From: Leptospira sp.
GTDB lineage: Bacteria > Spirochaetota > Leptospiria > Leptospirales > Leptospiraceae
Direction of reading: 5' to 3'
Length of the DNA stretch: 64,000 nucleotides
Assembly (NCBI GenBank): GCA_027531445.1
Contig: JAPZRK010000008.1
Location: 20,957-84,956 of the forward strand
Part shown: one piece after another, positions 50,047 to 62,849 of the stretch
Position numbering within the stretch: position 1 is the stretch's first letter
Layout: each line of letters begins with the position of its first letter
The notes under the pieces: generated by a model
Databases searched by the model: none
The model's input: the letters and a program-made list of their open reading frames with translations, nothing else
Told to the model about the DNA's origin: nothing
Position numbers and translations under genes: made by a program

Positions 50047-53000
50047 TCAGGAATCTAAAGGTTTACTTTTCCTTTTTGATGTTTTTTTGCTTTTTTTAGG
50101 AATCTCATTCTCCTCCATTTCAGAATCCTTTTCTTCAACTTCATCTGTTTCTTCAAACATCATCCTTGAACTCGGCGTTGGATAAGTTTTTACCGTTTCT
50201 TTCTGACGCTCTCCAACAACTATTAAATAGAGTGAAGGCAAGATTGTTAGGACTAATAACATCGCTGAAAACAAGCCACCAACGATTACAGTCGCTAATG
50301 GACGTTGAATATCGGATCCAACCCCAGTACCCAGAGTCGCAGGAATCAAACCTAACAATGCCAATAACATAGTCATAAGCATGGGTCTAAGTTGGATTAC
50401 AGCCGCTTTGCTGACAGCTTCTTTTGTGGAGATCGTTGGCTCATCAATCAATAAGTGATTGGTTCTTGAGACGAATAATACCCCAGACATAGTTGCAATT
50501 CCAAATAGCGATATAAAGCCCACACCGCCAGAAACATTGAAATAATATCCACGTAGAAGAAGTGCATATATCCCACCGATAAGCGATAGCGGTATACAAG
50601 CAAGTGCCACATACACGTATCTTAAGTCTCGGTACAGCATATACAATACACCAAAAATGATTAGAATCGTAATTGGGATAACAAGCGCCAGTTTTTTGCC
50701 TACTCTTGATAGGTTTTCATATTGTCCCCCAAAACGAATTTCATAGCCTTCCGGGAGTTTGATTTTTTCTTTTACTTTCTTTTGTAATTCGGCTACAAAA
50801 CCACCTTGGTCTCTTCCCCTAACGTTCGTTCTAACGGTAACCACTCTTCGTCCTTCCTGACGGAAAATCATAGTTGGTCCATCAACGAGATCTATTTCCG
50901 CAAGTTGTGATAACGGGATTCTCTCTCCCTTCGGTGAAATGATAGGCATATTCTCGATTGCCTGTTTGGAAGCTCTGTAATCTTTCGAGAACCTAACAAC
51001 AATTCCAAATCGGGCAGGAGTTTTTGGTGGAATGTCGGATGGTCCTTCATACAACGTACTGACGCGTTGCATTCCAATTGCCGCCTCAATCATTTGTTGG
51101 ATATCGATTACATTGATGCCAAAACGAGCCGCAGCCTCTCTGTCAATTTTAATCGTTAGTTGTGGGCTCTGGTTTTCTTGTTCAATTCCATATTCACTTG
51201 CCCCTTTCATATCCTTTACGATATCTAAAATTTGAGTTCCAATTTCCCTCATAATTTTTAAGTCATTGCCCGAGACAAATACGGCAAGATCGGCAATCGT
51301 ACCCATAATTGCCTCAGATAAATTGTCCATGATCGGCTGAGAAAAACTAATCCGCGCACCTGGCAATGTCGCTTCAAGATCATTGCGCATTCGAAGTAGT
51401 AACTCTGTTTTGGTTATCTTTTCCTTCCACTGATCATAATCCTTTAAACCAATTAGCACTTCAAGCCTGTTTGGTGGCAATGGGTCTGTTCCATCATCAT
51501 TTCGACCTAATTGGGATATAACGACACTTACCTGTTCATTTTTATAAATGGTTTGTCGGATTTTAGGCATAAATTTTCTTGCTTCTGGAAGTGAGATTCC
51601 TACTGGAAAGAAAATTCTAATATTAAATCCACCTTCATCCATTTCAGGAAGGAACTCTGTCCCCATGGCATACATACCAATGGCGAGTAGGACTGCCACC
51701 ACACTGAATGTAACTTTTACTACCTTTCGAGATCGTTCTACTATGTATTTAATCAAAATTTCGTATTTATGTTCTAACCAATGGTAGAAAGGATTGTGCC
51801 ATTCTATTGGTCCAGGATTTGCAGATTCAAAATACTTTCTATAGATTATCGACATAATCACCGGAATGACTGTCATTGCAAAAATCAACGCACCTAAAAT
51901 TGCAAATGAGATTGTGAAAGCCATTGGTTTGAACAATCTACCTTCGATGCGTTCAAATGAAAAGATTGGTAGATATGCGAGTATGATAATTAAGATCGAA
52001 AAGAGAATTTCTGTTCCAACCTCAGCAGAGGCATCTCGTGTGAAGATTAAGATTCCCTTTTGTTTTTCGGCGGGGGAGGCATCCCGATAACGTCTCATGA
52101 TATTTTCGACCATGATGACCGCACCATCTACAATGATCCCAAAATCAATCGCACCTAATGAAAGTAAACTGGCAGGTATACCCGTTAGGTTCATGAGAAG
52201 GAATGCGAATAACATGGCAAAGGGGATTGTTGCAACCACGACGAGTGATGCTCTTACGCTTCCGATGAAGAATATCAATACTAAACTAACAACGACAATA
52301 CCTTCAATCAAAGTTTTCCCGATAGTGCGTAGCGTGTAATTGACTAAATCTGTCCGATCATAAGTGTTCCTTAGCTGAACACCTGCAGGTAGATAGTTTT
52401 CGTTGATTTCCTTAACTTTGGCTCGAATCCGTTCACCCATTTCGTTGGGATCTCCCCAACGACGCATTGCAACTAACCCTTGTACGGATGAATCGACATC
52501 AATGAGTCCATCGATATCGTTTTGAACGGTATAACCTAAGACACCGCTTGGTATAGGATGAGAAATTTCTACAGTACCTAAATCTCTGATAAAGACCGGG
52601 ACACCATTTACAGTTTTGACAACGATATCTTCAATGTGCTTAGGATCTCTGATCGCTCCTAGGGAACGGATCGGAAATCCTTGTTCACCCTGAAGTAATA
52701 AATTTCCCCCAGTATTTAAATTGTTTTCCTGAATTGCAGTGATCACGTCTCGAATCGTTAATTTATAACGAATCAATTTGTCAGGTGAGGTCACAACGTG
52801 AAACTGTTTGGGTAAACCTCCAAAGGTGACTACGTCCGCAATGCCTGGAATCTGTAACATTTTGGGCATTACGATCCAGTCTTGGATGGTTCGCAGTTCC
52901 ATTGGTGTGTGATTTCCGCTGGATTCAATTACATAACGGTAAATTTCACCTACCGGTGAACTCATTGGTCCAAGTGAGGGATGAACATCTTCAGGAAGAT

Positions 53001-53351
53001 CCGCATCTGCGACGCGTTCCATGAGTCGCATCCTTGCAAAATAGTCATCCGTGCCATCTTCAAAAACGAATTGAAATACTACGAGTCCATTGATCGTTCT
53101 TGATCTTCTCACAGATACTTTTGGAATCGCATTGAGTACACGTTCGATTGGAAGAGTAACTCTTTCTTCTACTTCCACTGCCGCCTTTCCAGGAAACTTT
53201 GCAATTAATCTTACTTGTGTATCGGCTATATCAGAATATGCTTCTTTTCTTATGTCAATCCACGCCCATATACCGAATAATACTGAAACTATGGCAGCAC
53301 AAAGTGTGTAAATTTTAAATTGTAAGGCTTTTTCTATGAAATTCTTAATCA

Positions 53352-53352
<1 letters not shown>
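50047..53352 (-). CDS. CzcA-type heavy-metal RND efflux pump
   Basis: A 1101-residue RND transporter. It has the usual 12-helix layout with two large periplasmic loops. The helix-4 motif 'AIDFGIIVDGAVIMVENIMRR' (D-F-G-x-I-V-D-G-A-V-x-x-V-E-N; the two Asp and the Glu) is the CzcA type, used for divalent cations such as Co, Zn, Cd or Ni, and not the CusA (Cu/Ag) type. The C-terminus carries a charged Lys/Glu-rich tail. The pump works with the adaptor (54106-55113) and the TolC-like channel (55106-56530). Its start overlaps the stop of the small barrel gene by one base (TAATG). The exact metal is not decided. Confidence 0.95.
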
Positions 53353-55105
<1,753 letters not shown>

Positions 55106-55113
<8 letters not shown>

Positions 55114-56530
55114 TTTTTTCCTCATTCGATGGTTTTGAATTTGATTTTGACGGAGCAGGTAAAAATACACCGTAACCTACAGAGTAGTTTACATTTTCAA
55201 TTGCTTCCATTCTATCCGTTTGGAGCTTAAGCATTTCGACTACACTGGTTCGGTATGTTTCAAAAAAATCTGCAAATTCAAGTATCGTAATATACTTCTT
55301 TTCATAACTCATGATCATATCCAAAGATAATCTGGCATAATCTTTTAGATAAGTATCTATAAATCGACGATACAGTGCGTCTTTGATTCGCGCAGATTGA
55401 AAGGCGATCGCCACTTCATTCTCCACTTCTAAGATTCGATTCTTCAATTCTTGTTTGCGAACAAGGATTGCCTTTTCTGCGGCTTGGATATTACCTTGAT
55501 TTCGATCAAATAAAGGGACATTCAATTGGGCAGTCACTCCCCAATAGTTTTGAAATGCAGTTCCACCTCGATTGTAGGTAGGTCCGAAAGCAAGATCTGG
55601 TATTGCATTAGCATGTTGCAGTTCTAGATTTGCTTCTTCATACCTAAGTGTTTGCAGGGCGATCTTTAAGTCGGGGCGATTGTCACGTGCCTTGTCTATT
55701 AAGTCTTCCAATTTTGATTGGTTGGGATAAATCTTATCCAAAGACGGTTCCTCAACTGCAGGATAGAAGGCGATGGCCGCTTCACGATATTGGTCTTCAT
55801 TTAAGAGGATTTTGAGCTCAGCTTCTTTTTCATAAACCTTAATGCCCATATCTTCTCTTTCCTTTTTAAGAAAGAATAAGAGAGCTCTCAAACGTAACAA
55901 TTCTGCTTGGAGTATTGCTCTTCGTTTATAGGCGAGTTCTGAAGATGAAACAGTTTTTTCGATGGAAGCGATACTTTGATCATAAAAGTTTAGCGCTTTT
56001 CTGTAAAAGTAAATGGTATAGTAAGTTCGCCTAAGTTTTGTTAAAAGTGCTCGTGCTAAATCGTAGAACTCTTGTTCACTGATTTTTGCATTCAATTCTG
56101 CGACTCGGACACGTTTGTCAATCTTCCCGCCGAGCAAAAATACCTGTTGTATCTGGACTACGGATTGCCCTGACCTAGTCGTATCAAAATACCTTTGAGT
56201 GGGTTCGGCAAAGATACTTTGATCAATAAAGATATTGGGGTTTGCATACAAGCCAGCCTGTAAGACTCCCGCCTTTTTTGCATCGATTTGAAACTTTGCC
56301 GCAATTAACAATAGATTGTTTTGCCAAAGTAAAGTTTCCGCCATTTGTAAATCTATCTTGATTTCCTTTCTACGATCTTCTGGATAAAGTTCAGATCCTA
56401 GTGATGTAGGAGAATCATTGGAAAGCTGTCTTTCTAAGGTATCTTCTGCCTTATCTAAGACTGACCCAGGTTGGGCCAATAAAAATGCGGGCACCATTAT
56501 CACTAATAGGATAACTTTTGTTCGATTCAT
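55106..56530 (-). CDS. TolC-family outer-membrane efflux protein (CzcC-like)
   Basis: A 474-residue protein with a signal peptide (about 1-19, 'VIMVPAFLLAQP'). It has the two-repeat helical-barrel pattern of outer-membrane efflux proteins: 'QMAETLLWQNNLLLIAAKF', 'GLYANPNIFID', 'FLLGGKIDKRVRVAEL' in the first half and 'NRPDLKIALQTLRYEEANLEL', 'PDLAFGPTYNRGG', 'LNVPLFDRNQGNIQAAE' in the second. It is the first gene of the operon and supplies the exit channel for the metal pump. An intergenic region of about 150 bases lies before it (56531-56680) and should hold the promoter; I see no clear operator. Confidence 0.92.
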
Positions 56531-56680
56531 TTATGATCCTGCTAAAAAAACTCTGTATAAAATGAAAGTCATAGGGCCTCCCCGTTTAAATCATCTTTGA
56601 AATCCGAATATGTATGTGCATTTTGCGCCCAGTTAAAGCTAACAAGACGACTCGCGAATACAAAATCGAATTTTTGAAAA

Positions 56681-57118
56681 TTAGGAAAGAGAGGGTGGAG
56701 GTAGATTGAGTAGTAGAAAAGAGAGTAAAAAAGAATGAGAACGATCTTTACGGAGCGTGAAATAAGTATAATGGAAGTGCGCAGTAATCTGGTTATGTGA
56801 AAGACCGTCGTAGACTAAGTCTAGGTAGTCACAACGACTTCGAACGAGATTTCCAATCACTTCTGAGTCAAGGAACTCATTTGATTCTAAAATTTGCGAA
56901 TCTTTCAGATCGTGTTTAACATGGGAAATCTGCGGGGATAATGACGTTAAAAATACAGAATCGAATACTCCATCGGCCTCTGTTGGCAAAAGGATGAATG
57001 TCGTAAGAAGGACAATCAGCAGATTCTGTACGATTCGCCCGAGCATTTTCACCAACTTCAGGCAGATTCCAACCAGATCAAGAAGGATTTCACTTGGATT
57101 TTTCAAAAAGGCGATCAT
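56681..57118 (-). CDS. Small secreted protein, paralogue 2 upstream of metal efflux operon
   Basis: A protein of about 145 residues from the ATG at 57118 (a TTG at 57136 is possible). A hydrophobic segment (about 22-40, 'QNLLIVLLTTFILLP') acts as signal or anchor, and the mature part has 'DGLSHNQITAHF' and ends 'LLLNLPPPSLS'. It shares the 'LVK-x-LG' start, the 'D-x-L-[ST]-x-[NH]' segment and the 'L-x-LPPP-x-[LI]S' end with the product of the next gene upstream, so the two are probably paralogues. I know no family. Location just before the CzcCBA-type operon suggests metal sensing or binding in the periplasm, as inference. Confidence 0.55.
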   Translation of the reverse strand: MIAFLKNPSEILLDLVGICLKLVKMLGRIVQNLLIVLLTTFILLPTEADGVFDSVFLTSLSPQISHVKHDLKDSQILESNEFLDSEVIGNLVRSRCDYLDLVYDGLSHNQITAHFHYTYFTLRKDRSHSFLLSFLLLNLPPPSLS

Positions 57119-57219
57119 CTTTACATCAAAATACAAAGATGATCGCAGTGATTGACAATTGTAGTTAACGAGAAATGTAAATTGAAATAAAAACTGCCTG
57201 CGATCTAAATCAGTTTGAT

Positions 57220-57633
57220 TTAGACCACAGGATAAGAAGAGAGAGAGGAGATATACGGGGGTGGCAGACTTAAATAGGATTCTTGTAAAATAAAAGTTCG
57301 TTGGGAAATGTGTCTGAAACGTGAATCAAAGAGAAGGGAAACAATCGCAAAGTTTATGTCTGATCGGTGAGCAGTTAGATCATCATCAATCTCTTTATCT
57401 TTTGATTCTTTGCCTTCAATTTTCTCGTGGCTGAAAGTCGAGACTTCCTGTGTGATGCTACGATTAGAACCGACGACTCTTTTCGTCTGAACTGTCTTCA
57501 GTCGAAAGATGAGATTATCATTGCTTAAAAACGAAGCAGACAGACAGCCACAAAGTGCCGAAATCCCTAATGTTTTTACCAAATCCTTCCACATGCTTAA
57601 GAAAGTAGCATAGTTCGGATTAAAATCTAGCAT
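57220..57633 (-). CDS. Small secreted protein, paralogue 1 upstream of metal efflux operon
   Basis: A 137-residue frame; the ATG at 57594 ('MWKDLVKTLGISALCGCLSA') would also give a good signal peptide, so the start is unsure. The middle is highly charged ('HEKIEGKESKDKEIDDD') and the end is 'SYLSLPPPYISSLSSYPVV'. It resembles the product of the neighbouring downstream gene in its 'LVK-x-LG' start and LPPP-containing end. No catalytic motif is visible. The pair may be cotranscribed ahead of the metal efflux operon. The function is unknown. Confidence 0.55.
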   Translation of the reverse strand: MLDFNPNYATFLSMWKDLVKTLGISALCGCLSASFLSNDNLIFRLKTVQTKRVVGSNRSITQEVSTFSHEKIEGKESKDKEIDDDLTAHRSDINFAIVSLLFDSRFRHISQRTFILQESYLSLPPPYISSLSSYPVV

Positions 57634-57669
57634 TTTCTGTTCATTTTAGAAGAATGTTTAGGAAAAAAA

Positions 57670-59241
57670 TTATAGAATTTTCCCGAGCCATTCAATCCGA
57701 AAGAGGTCTAACCGCCGGTCTTGCATATTTCGAACTGATCCTTTTTTGCGAACTTCTTTTAACAGATCAAGGTCCAAATCGGCAATCAGCGTCATTTCTG
57801 TATTGGGCGTCGCTTCGGCGGCAATCGCATCATGTGGAAATGAAAAATCGGAAGGTGTAAATACAGCGGATTGTGAATACTGAATGTCCATATTTTCAAT
57901 ATTGGGCAAGTTTCCTACAGATCCGGTCATCACGACATAGATTTCATTTTCGATTGCCCTTGCCTGTGCACACTTACGAACTCGGAGGTAACCATTTTTC
58001 GTATCTGTATAATAAGGTACAAAGAGGATATCAATTCCCCGTTCACAGAGAATACGAGCCAGTTCTGGAAATTCGACATCATAACAAATAAGGATGCCAA
58101 TCCTACCTGCGTCAGTTTCAAATACGCGTAAGGTGTCTCCTCCGATCACACCCCAATATGACCTTTCATCAGGAGTAGCGTGCAGTTTGTACTGGACATC
58201 ATGTGTTCCATCTCTTCGGCATAGGAATGATACATTTCTGAGTTCTTGGTCTTCATACTCAAACATAGATCCAGTGATGATGTTGATGTTGTATGAGACG
58301 GCCAATTTGACCATTTCATCTCTCATCTTTTCGGTATAGTCAGCTAATGCCCGTACGGCATTGGAGGCATTCATTTTATTGAATTGAGTCAGGAGAGGTG
58401 CATAAAAAAATTCAGGGAAGAGAACGAAATCAGCATTGTAACTAGCCACTGTGTCGACAAAAAATTCTACTTGGTCACGGAGTTCTTCGAAAGATTTGAC
58501 GGAGCGCATTTGCCATTGGACGGCACCTACTCGAACAACAGTCTTTTTCCCGCCAATTAGCTCTTCCTTTTCTTGGTAATAAATATTGAGCCACTCAAGT
58601 AAACATGCATACGAGCTGTAACCCTTATTTGCTGGGAAATAATTTGTAACAATTTTCCGAACATGAAAGTCGTTGGCTAATTGAAAAGATAAAACAGGAT
58701 CAAATAACTCTTTCTGTTTGACAAGGTTTACATATTCTTGAGGAGTCATCTCTCCTTCATGATTTTTGTATCCAGGGAGCCATCCTCCAACAATGATTCT
58801 GCGGAGATTTAACTTTTCACAAACTTCTTTGCGTGCATCATACAACCTTCGTCCAAGGCGTAGGCCTTGGTACTTTGGATTGACGAATACATCTACACCA
58901 TAAAGAGTATCCCCGTCTGGATTGTGATTGGAGAGACCACCACCTCCAGTGATCGTGTCGTATTTATGTGCGTCGCCATGATCGCTATATTTGACAATCA
59001 TGGAAATGGCTCCTGCTATGACTTTCCCTTTGTCTTCTATTGCGATTTGTCCTTCAGGAAAAATGGATATCTGACGTTCGAACTCTTCTTTTGTCCATGC
59101 ACCGTCAAATTGTTTGGAAAATACAGTATCCATGATACTTCGCACATCCTCGTAATCTGAGGGGCGGAGGTATCTTAGCTCTAACTTATGTTTTTCGAAC
59201 TTGGTCGTTTTGGACGATTTTGATTTTTTCTTTGCGACCAT
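57670..59241 (-). CDS. GNAT acetyltransferase fused to a nitrilase-family hydrolase
   Basis: A 523-residue fusion. Residues about 20-220 are a GNAT domain ('LRYLRPSDYEDVRSIMDTVF', 'VFVNPKYQGLRLGRRLYDAR' with the acetyl-CoA loop G-L-R-L-G). Residues about 235-515 are a carbon-nitrogen hydrolase with Glu in 'FVLFPEFFYAPL', Lys in 'VQYKLHATPDE' and the nucleophilic Cys in 'ILICYDVEFPEL'. This architecture is widespread in bacteria and its substrate is not firmly known; a coupled deamidation and acetylation has been proposed only by architecture. It is 11 bases from the upstream GlcD-type gene on the same strand. Confidence 0.93.
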   Translation of the reverse strand: MVAKKKSKSSKTTKFEKHKLELRYLRPSDYEDVRSIMDTVFSKQFDGAWTKEEFERQISIFPEGQIAIEDKGKVIAGAISMIVKYSDHGDAHKYDTITGGGGLSNHNPDGDTLYGVDVFVNPKYQGLRLGRRLYDARKEVCEKLNLRRIIVGGWLPGYKNHEGEMTPQEYVNLVKQKELFDPVLSFQLANDFHVRKIVTNYFPANKGYSSYACLLEWLNIYYQEKEELIGGKKTVVRVGAVQWQMRSVKSFEELRDQVEFFVDTVASYNADFVLFPEFFYAPLLTQFNKMNASNAVRALADYTEKMRDEMVKLAVSYNINIITGSMFEYEDQELRNVSFLCRRDGTHDVQYKLHATPDERSYWGVIGGDTLRVFETDAGRIGILICYDVEFPELARILCERGIDILFVPYYTDTKNGYLRVRKCAQARAIENEIYVVMTGSVGNLPNIENMDIQYSQSAVFTPSDFSFPHDAIAAEATPNTEMTLIADLDLDLLKEVRKKGSVRNMQDRRLDLFRIEWLGKIL

Positions 59242-59251
59242 TTTGATTTGC

Positions 59252-60667
59252 CTATAAAATTACTTTTCCAGGATTCATAATTCCTTTGGGATCAAATACT
59301 GATTTGATTCCTTTCATCGCAGATAGCTCTTCTTGCGAACGAGAGAAAGTCAGATAATCTCTTTTTAATAGACCAATCCCATGTTCAGCAGATATAGATC
59401 CGTTGTGCTTTTGAATCAAAGCAAACATTTCTGGATCAACGGCTTTACACTGAGTAAAAAAGTCGGAATCTGAAAGGGAAGTTGGTTTTACAATGTTTAA
59501 GTGAAGATTACCGTCGCCGATATGCCCAAAGAGAGCAATTTCGAAACCAGAATATTTGGATGCTAACAAAGATTGCATGTCATTTAAGAATGCTTCCATA
59601 TTTCTGAGAGGTAACGATATATCATTTTTGTGGACTGTGTGGGAAAGAGAAAGAGATTCGGAAATGCCTTCTCTATACTTCCAGAAAGTTTGGTTTTGGC
59701 GAGAGTTTTGGGCGATAGATCCATCAATGATGAGCTCTTTTTCCGTGATCGATTCCAAGATTGAAAAGAGTTTTTCTTCATCGGATTCTTCACCTATTTC
59801 AAATTCCATCAGCACATAATAGTCACTAGGTTGAGGGAATGGATCCGCCACACCTAAATGTTCTTTAACCTTATGCAAACAATAGTCTGTCAAAAACTCA
59901 AAGGCAAGTAAAGGTAATGTGAAATTGTGGGTTTCTTTAAATATTTCTAATATATGTTTGTATTCTTTTACAGCTAAAAAAACTACACGAATGTCTTTTG
60001 GCGGCTTTGTCAATTTGACAATGGTTTCGGTGATGATTCCTAATGTACCTTCGGAACCGATAAATAGATGTTTGAGATCGTAGCCGGTGTTATTCTTTAA
60101 TATTTCGCCGTTGAACCTCATGATCTCGCCTTTTCCAGTTACGACTGTTAGTCCCAAAATCCATTCTCGGATGAGTCCATAGCGAACAACTCTCACGCCT
60201 CCAGCATTGGTTGCGATATTACCGCCAATGTGGCTTGAACCAGTTGCCGCAAAATCAACCGGAAAATAAAATCCTCTTTCTTCGGCTTGAGAATGTAGAT
60301 CTTTTGTGATCATTCCTGCTTGTACATGTAAGGCGCCCAAAAATGGATCAAAATCCATTACTTTGTTCATTTTACTTAATGATATAACGATTTCATTGTC
60401 TTTAGCTACAGCGCCACCTGCATAACCAGTGCGTCCTCCAGACGGAACAATCGTTAAATTATTATTGTAGGCAAACGTAACAATTTTTGAAACATCTTCT
60501 GTGGTTTCCGGGAAAAGTAAAATCTGATAATTGGGTGGATAAACCTTTGTTCGATCCGTTCCATAAGTATCAAAGGTATTAGGATCAAATTTGCCATCCT
60601 CACGAGAAAATACCTTTGATTCACCTATGAGTAATGTTAGTTGGTCAATCTTAGATTTTGTGTCCAT
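59252..60667 (-). CDS. FAD-binding 2-hydroxyacid oxidase/dehydrogenase (GlcD/D-LDH type)
   Basis: A 471-residue PCMH-type flavoprotein. 'TIVPSGGRTGYAGGAV' and 'GSSHIGGNIATNAGGVRVVRYG' bind FAD, 'GSEGTLGIITETIVKL' follows, and the C-terminal FAD-oxidase domain has 'FGHIGDGNLHLN' (metal-binding His) and 'SAEHGIGLLKRDYL'. Members oxidise glycolate, D-lactate or D-2-hydroxyglutarate; which one cannot be told from the sequence. It precedes the GNAT-nitrilase gene by 10 bases and follows ppk1 by 11, so the three may be one transcript. Confidence 0.92.
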   Translation of the reverse strand: MDTKSKIDQLTLLIGESKVFSREDGKFDPNTFDTYGTDRTKVYPPNYQILLFPETTEDVSKIVTFAYNNNLTIVPSGGRTGYAGGAVAKDNEIVISLSKMNKVMDFDPFLGALHVQAGMITKDLHSQAEERGFYFPVDFAATGSSHIGGNIATNAGGVRVVRYGLIREWILGLTVVTGKGEIMRFNGEILKNNTGYDLKHLFIGSEGTLGIITETIVKLTKPPKDIRVVFLAVKEYKHILEIFKETHNFTLPLLAFEFLTDYCLHKVKEHLGVADPFPQPSDYYVLMEFEIGEESDEEKLFSILESITEKELIIDGSIAQNSRQNQTFWKYREGISESLSLSHTVHKNDISLPLRNMEAFLNDMQSLLASKYSGFEIALFGHIGDGNLHLNIVKPTSLSDSDFFTQCKAVDPEMFALIQKHNGSISAEHGIGLLKRDYLTFSRSQEELSAMKGIKSVFDPKGIMNPGKVIL

Positions 60668-60678
60668 ATATAATCCCT

Positions 60679-62757
60679 TTACACTTCTACCATGTCAATT
60701 TGTGAATTTACTGCTGGATCATCATCATCCGGTAAAAGTCGTGTGTATTTCCCATCTGAATTTAAGATTCTAGCTTGTGTATTGTCACGGAGCAATAATT
60801 CCAAAATCTTCGTGATCCTTTTTTTGTGCTTTTCCGCAAGGATTGGAAACATGATTTCAATCCTTCTTTGGAAATTGCGTGGCATACAATCTGCTGATGC
60901 TAGAAACACTTCTGGTTTGCCCGCATTTTGAAAATAATACACCCTTGAATGTTCCAGATAACGACCGATAATAGAACGAACATGGATGCGATCGGATACA
61001 CCAGGAATACCAGGGCGAAGACAACAGATTCCTCTGATAATTAGATCAACTTTAACTCCTGCTTGTGAAGCCACGTAAAGTTGCATGATAATATCTGGAT
61101 CAACTAACGAATTCATTTTAAAGATAATTCTTGCTTCTTTTTTGGCCTTTGCGTTTTCCACTTCTCTTTGGATGAGTCGTAGAAACTCTTCTTTAAGAAA
61201 GGTTGGTGCCGCATGAACTTTTGCTAGTTTTGGCATTTTTCCGGAACTTGTAATGGTATTGAAAAGAATTGCCACATCTTCTGTGATTTCAGGATTGGCA
61301 GTAAACAAACTGAGATCCGTATAAAACCTGGCAGTGGTTGAATTGTAATTTCCCGTACCAAGGTGTACGTAACGATTGAGTTTGTCATCTTCTCGTCTAA
61401 CAATTAATAACATTTTACAATGGATTTTCAAACCGACGACGCCGTAAACAACGTGGACACCAGAGTCTTCCAGCTTTTTTGCCCATCGAATGTTGCGTTC
61501 TTCATCAAATCTAGCTTTTAGTTCAACGAGAACTGTTACTTGTTTTCCATTTTCTGCCGCTTCACCTAAGTATTGTACAATGGGAGAATCCCCTGATGTC
61601 CGATACAAAGTCATTTTGATTGCCAAAACTTTCGGATCGGCGCTCGCAATCTTTAACATGTCTTCGATCGATTTGAAACTTTCGTAAGGATGGTGTAAGA
61701 CTTGGTCGCTTTTCCGAATTTCCGAAAAAATAGATTCTCCTTTACGAACTGCAAAACCTGATTTTGGGACAGGATACGAAAATTTGAGTTGGCTCGTCTT
61801 TTTTAAGGATTGGAAGAACATCATATCACTTAAATTGAGTAGAGTCGGTATCTCCATAACTTGGTAGTCATCGAGTTCTAATAAATCACGCAATATATCT
61901 TTGATATGACCTGCACCGCTATGAACATCCAGACGGATCGCATCACCCCACATACGGTTTTTGAGCTCATTCTTCATGGTGGTGAGAAGATCGCCTATAT
62001 TTTGTTCTTCGTTAATGGAGATATCTGCATCACGAACGATCTTGAATGTATGAATTTGTTTTACTTGCATGCCGTAAAACAAATCAGCTAAGTGAAGTTT
62101 GATGATCTCTTCTAATGGAAAATAACGAAGTTCGGTACTATTTGGCTTGAATGGTAATTGTAAAAAACGTGGGAGTACACTTGGTACTTGCACAACCGCA
62201 AATAACTCTTTTGATTTCACTTTATCATCGTCTGAATAAAGTGTGATGCCCAAGTTGAGTGTCCGATTTAAAATATGGGGAAAGGGATGTGATGGATCGA
62301 TGGCAAGTGGTGTAAGTATGGAAGAAACTTCACGTTTATAATAATCTTTTACAAATTGTATGTCTTCACCAGCGAGATCCGCAGGATCTTGGACAATGAC
62401 GATGTCATTCTCTTTCAGTTCTTTCAGAATTTGATCCAAACAAACGTATTGTTGCCCGACCATGTTTGAGACTTTGAGGTAAAGTTCGGATAGAACTTCA
62501 GAAGTCCTTTTGCCATTGAGACTTTTTTCTTCAATGCCGGCTTTCTTGAGATTGATCAGACCTGCCACCCGAACCATAAAAAACTCGTCTAGATTTGACT
62601 CGGTGATACAAAGGAACTTCAATCGTTCCAAAAGTGGGTTGTTATTGTCTTGCGCCTCGGCAAGGACGCGGAAATTGAAATCTACCCAGGAAAGTTCTCG
62701 GTCAAAGAAGATATTTGGGTTTCCGATCTCAATTTTTTCTATAGGACTAGCAGTCAT
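60679..62757 (-). CDS. ppk1: Polyphosphate kinase 1
   Basis: A 692-residue protein from the ATG at 62757; the frame is open beyond it but would overlap the divergent fliD start. The N-terminal 'FFDRELSWVDFNFRVLAEA', 'ESNLDEFFMVRVAGL' and 'SDQVLHHPYESFKSIEDML' blocks are typical. The catalytic histidines are in 'GLKIHCKMLLIVRR' and 'YLEHSRVYYFQ', and 'RTSGDSPIV' is in the active-site tunnel. It reversibly polymerises the gamma phosphate of ATP into polyphosphate. The length is normal for PPK1. It is first in the minus-strand run with the GlcD-type and GNAT-nitrilase genes. Confidence 0.96.
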   Translation of the reverse strand: MTASPIEKIEIGNPNIFFDRELSWVDFNFRVLAEAQDNNNPLLERLKFLCITESNLDEFFMVRVAGLINLKKAGIEEKSLNGKRTSEVLSELYLKVSNMVGQQYVCLDQILKELKENDIVIVQDPADLAGEDIQFVKDYYKREVSSILTPLAIDPSHPFPHILNRTLNLGITLYSDDDKVKSKELFAVVQVPSVLPRFLQLPFKPNSTELRYFPLEEIIKLHLADLFYGMQVKQIHTFKIVRDADISINEEQNIGDLLTTMKNELKNRMWGDAIRLDVHSGAGHIKDILRDLLELDDYQVMEIPTLLNLSDMMFFQSLKKTSQLKFSYPVPKSGFAVRKGESIFSEIRKSDQVLHHPYESFKSIEDMLKIASADPKVLAIKMTLYRTSGDSPIVQYLGEAAENGKQVTVLVELKARFDEERNIRWAKKLEDSGVHVVYGVVGLKIHCKMLLIVRREDDKLNRYVHLGTGNYNSTTARFYTDLSLFTANPEITEDVAILFNTITSSGKMPKLAKVHAAPTFLKEEFLRLIQREVENAKAKKEARIIFKMNSLVDPDIIMQLYVASQAGVKVDLIIRGICCLRPGIPGVSDRIHVRSIIGRYLEHSRVYYFQNAGKPEVFLASADCMPRNFQRRIEIMFPILAEKHKKRITKILELLLRDNTQARILNSDGKYTRLLPDDDDPAVNSQIDMVEV

Positions 62758-62849
62758 AATTCTAGAATTAGGGAAGGAAAAATTCTGTAAATTCCTAATC
62801 AATTCTTGGAAATCGACGACACTAAGATTGAGGGTTATAGGGAAAACAA

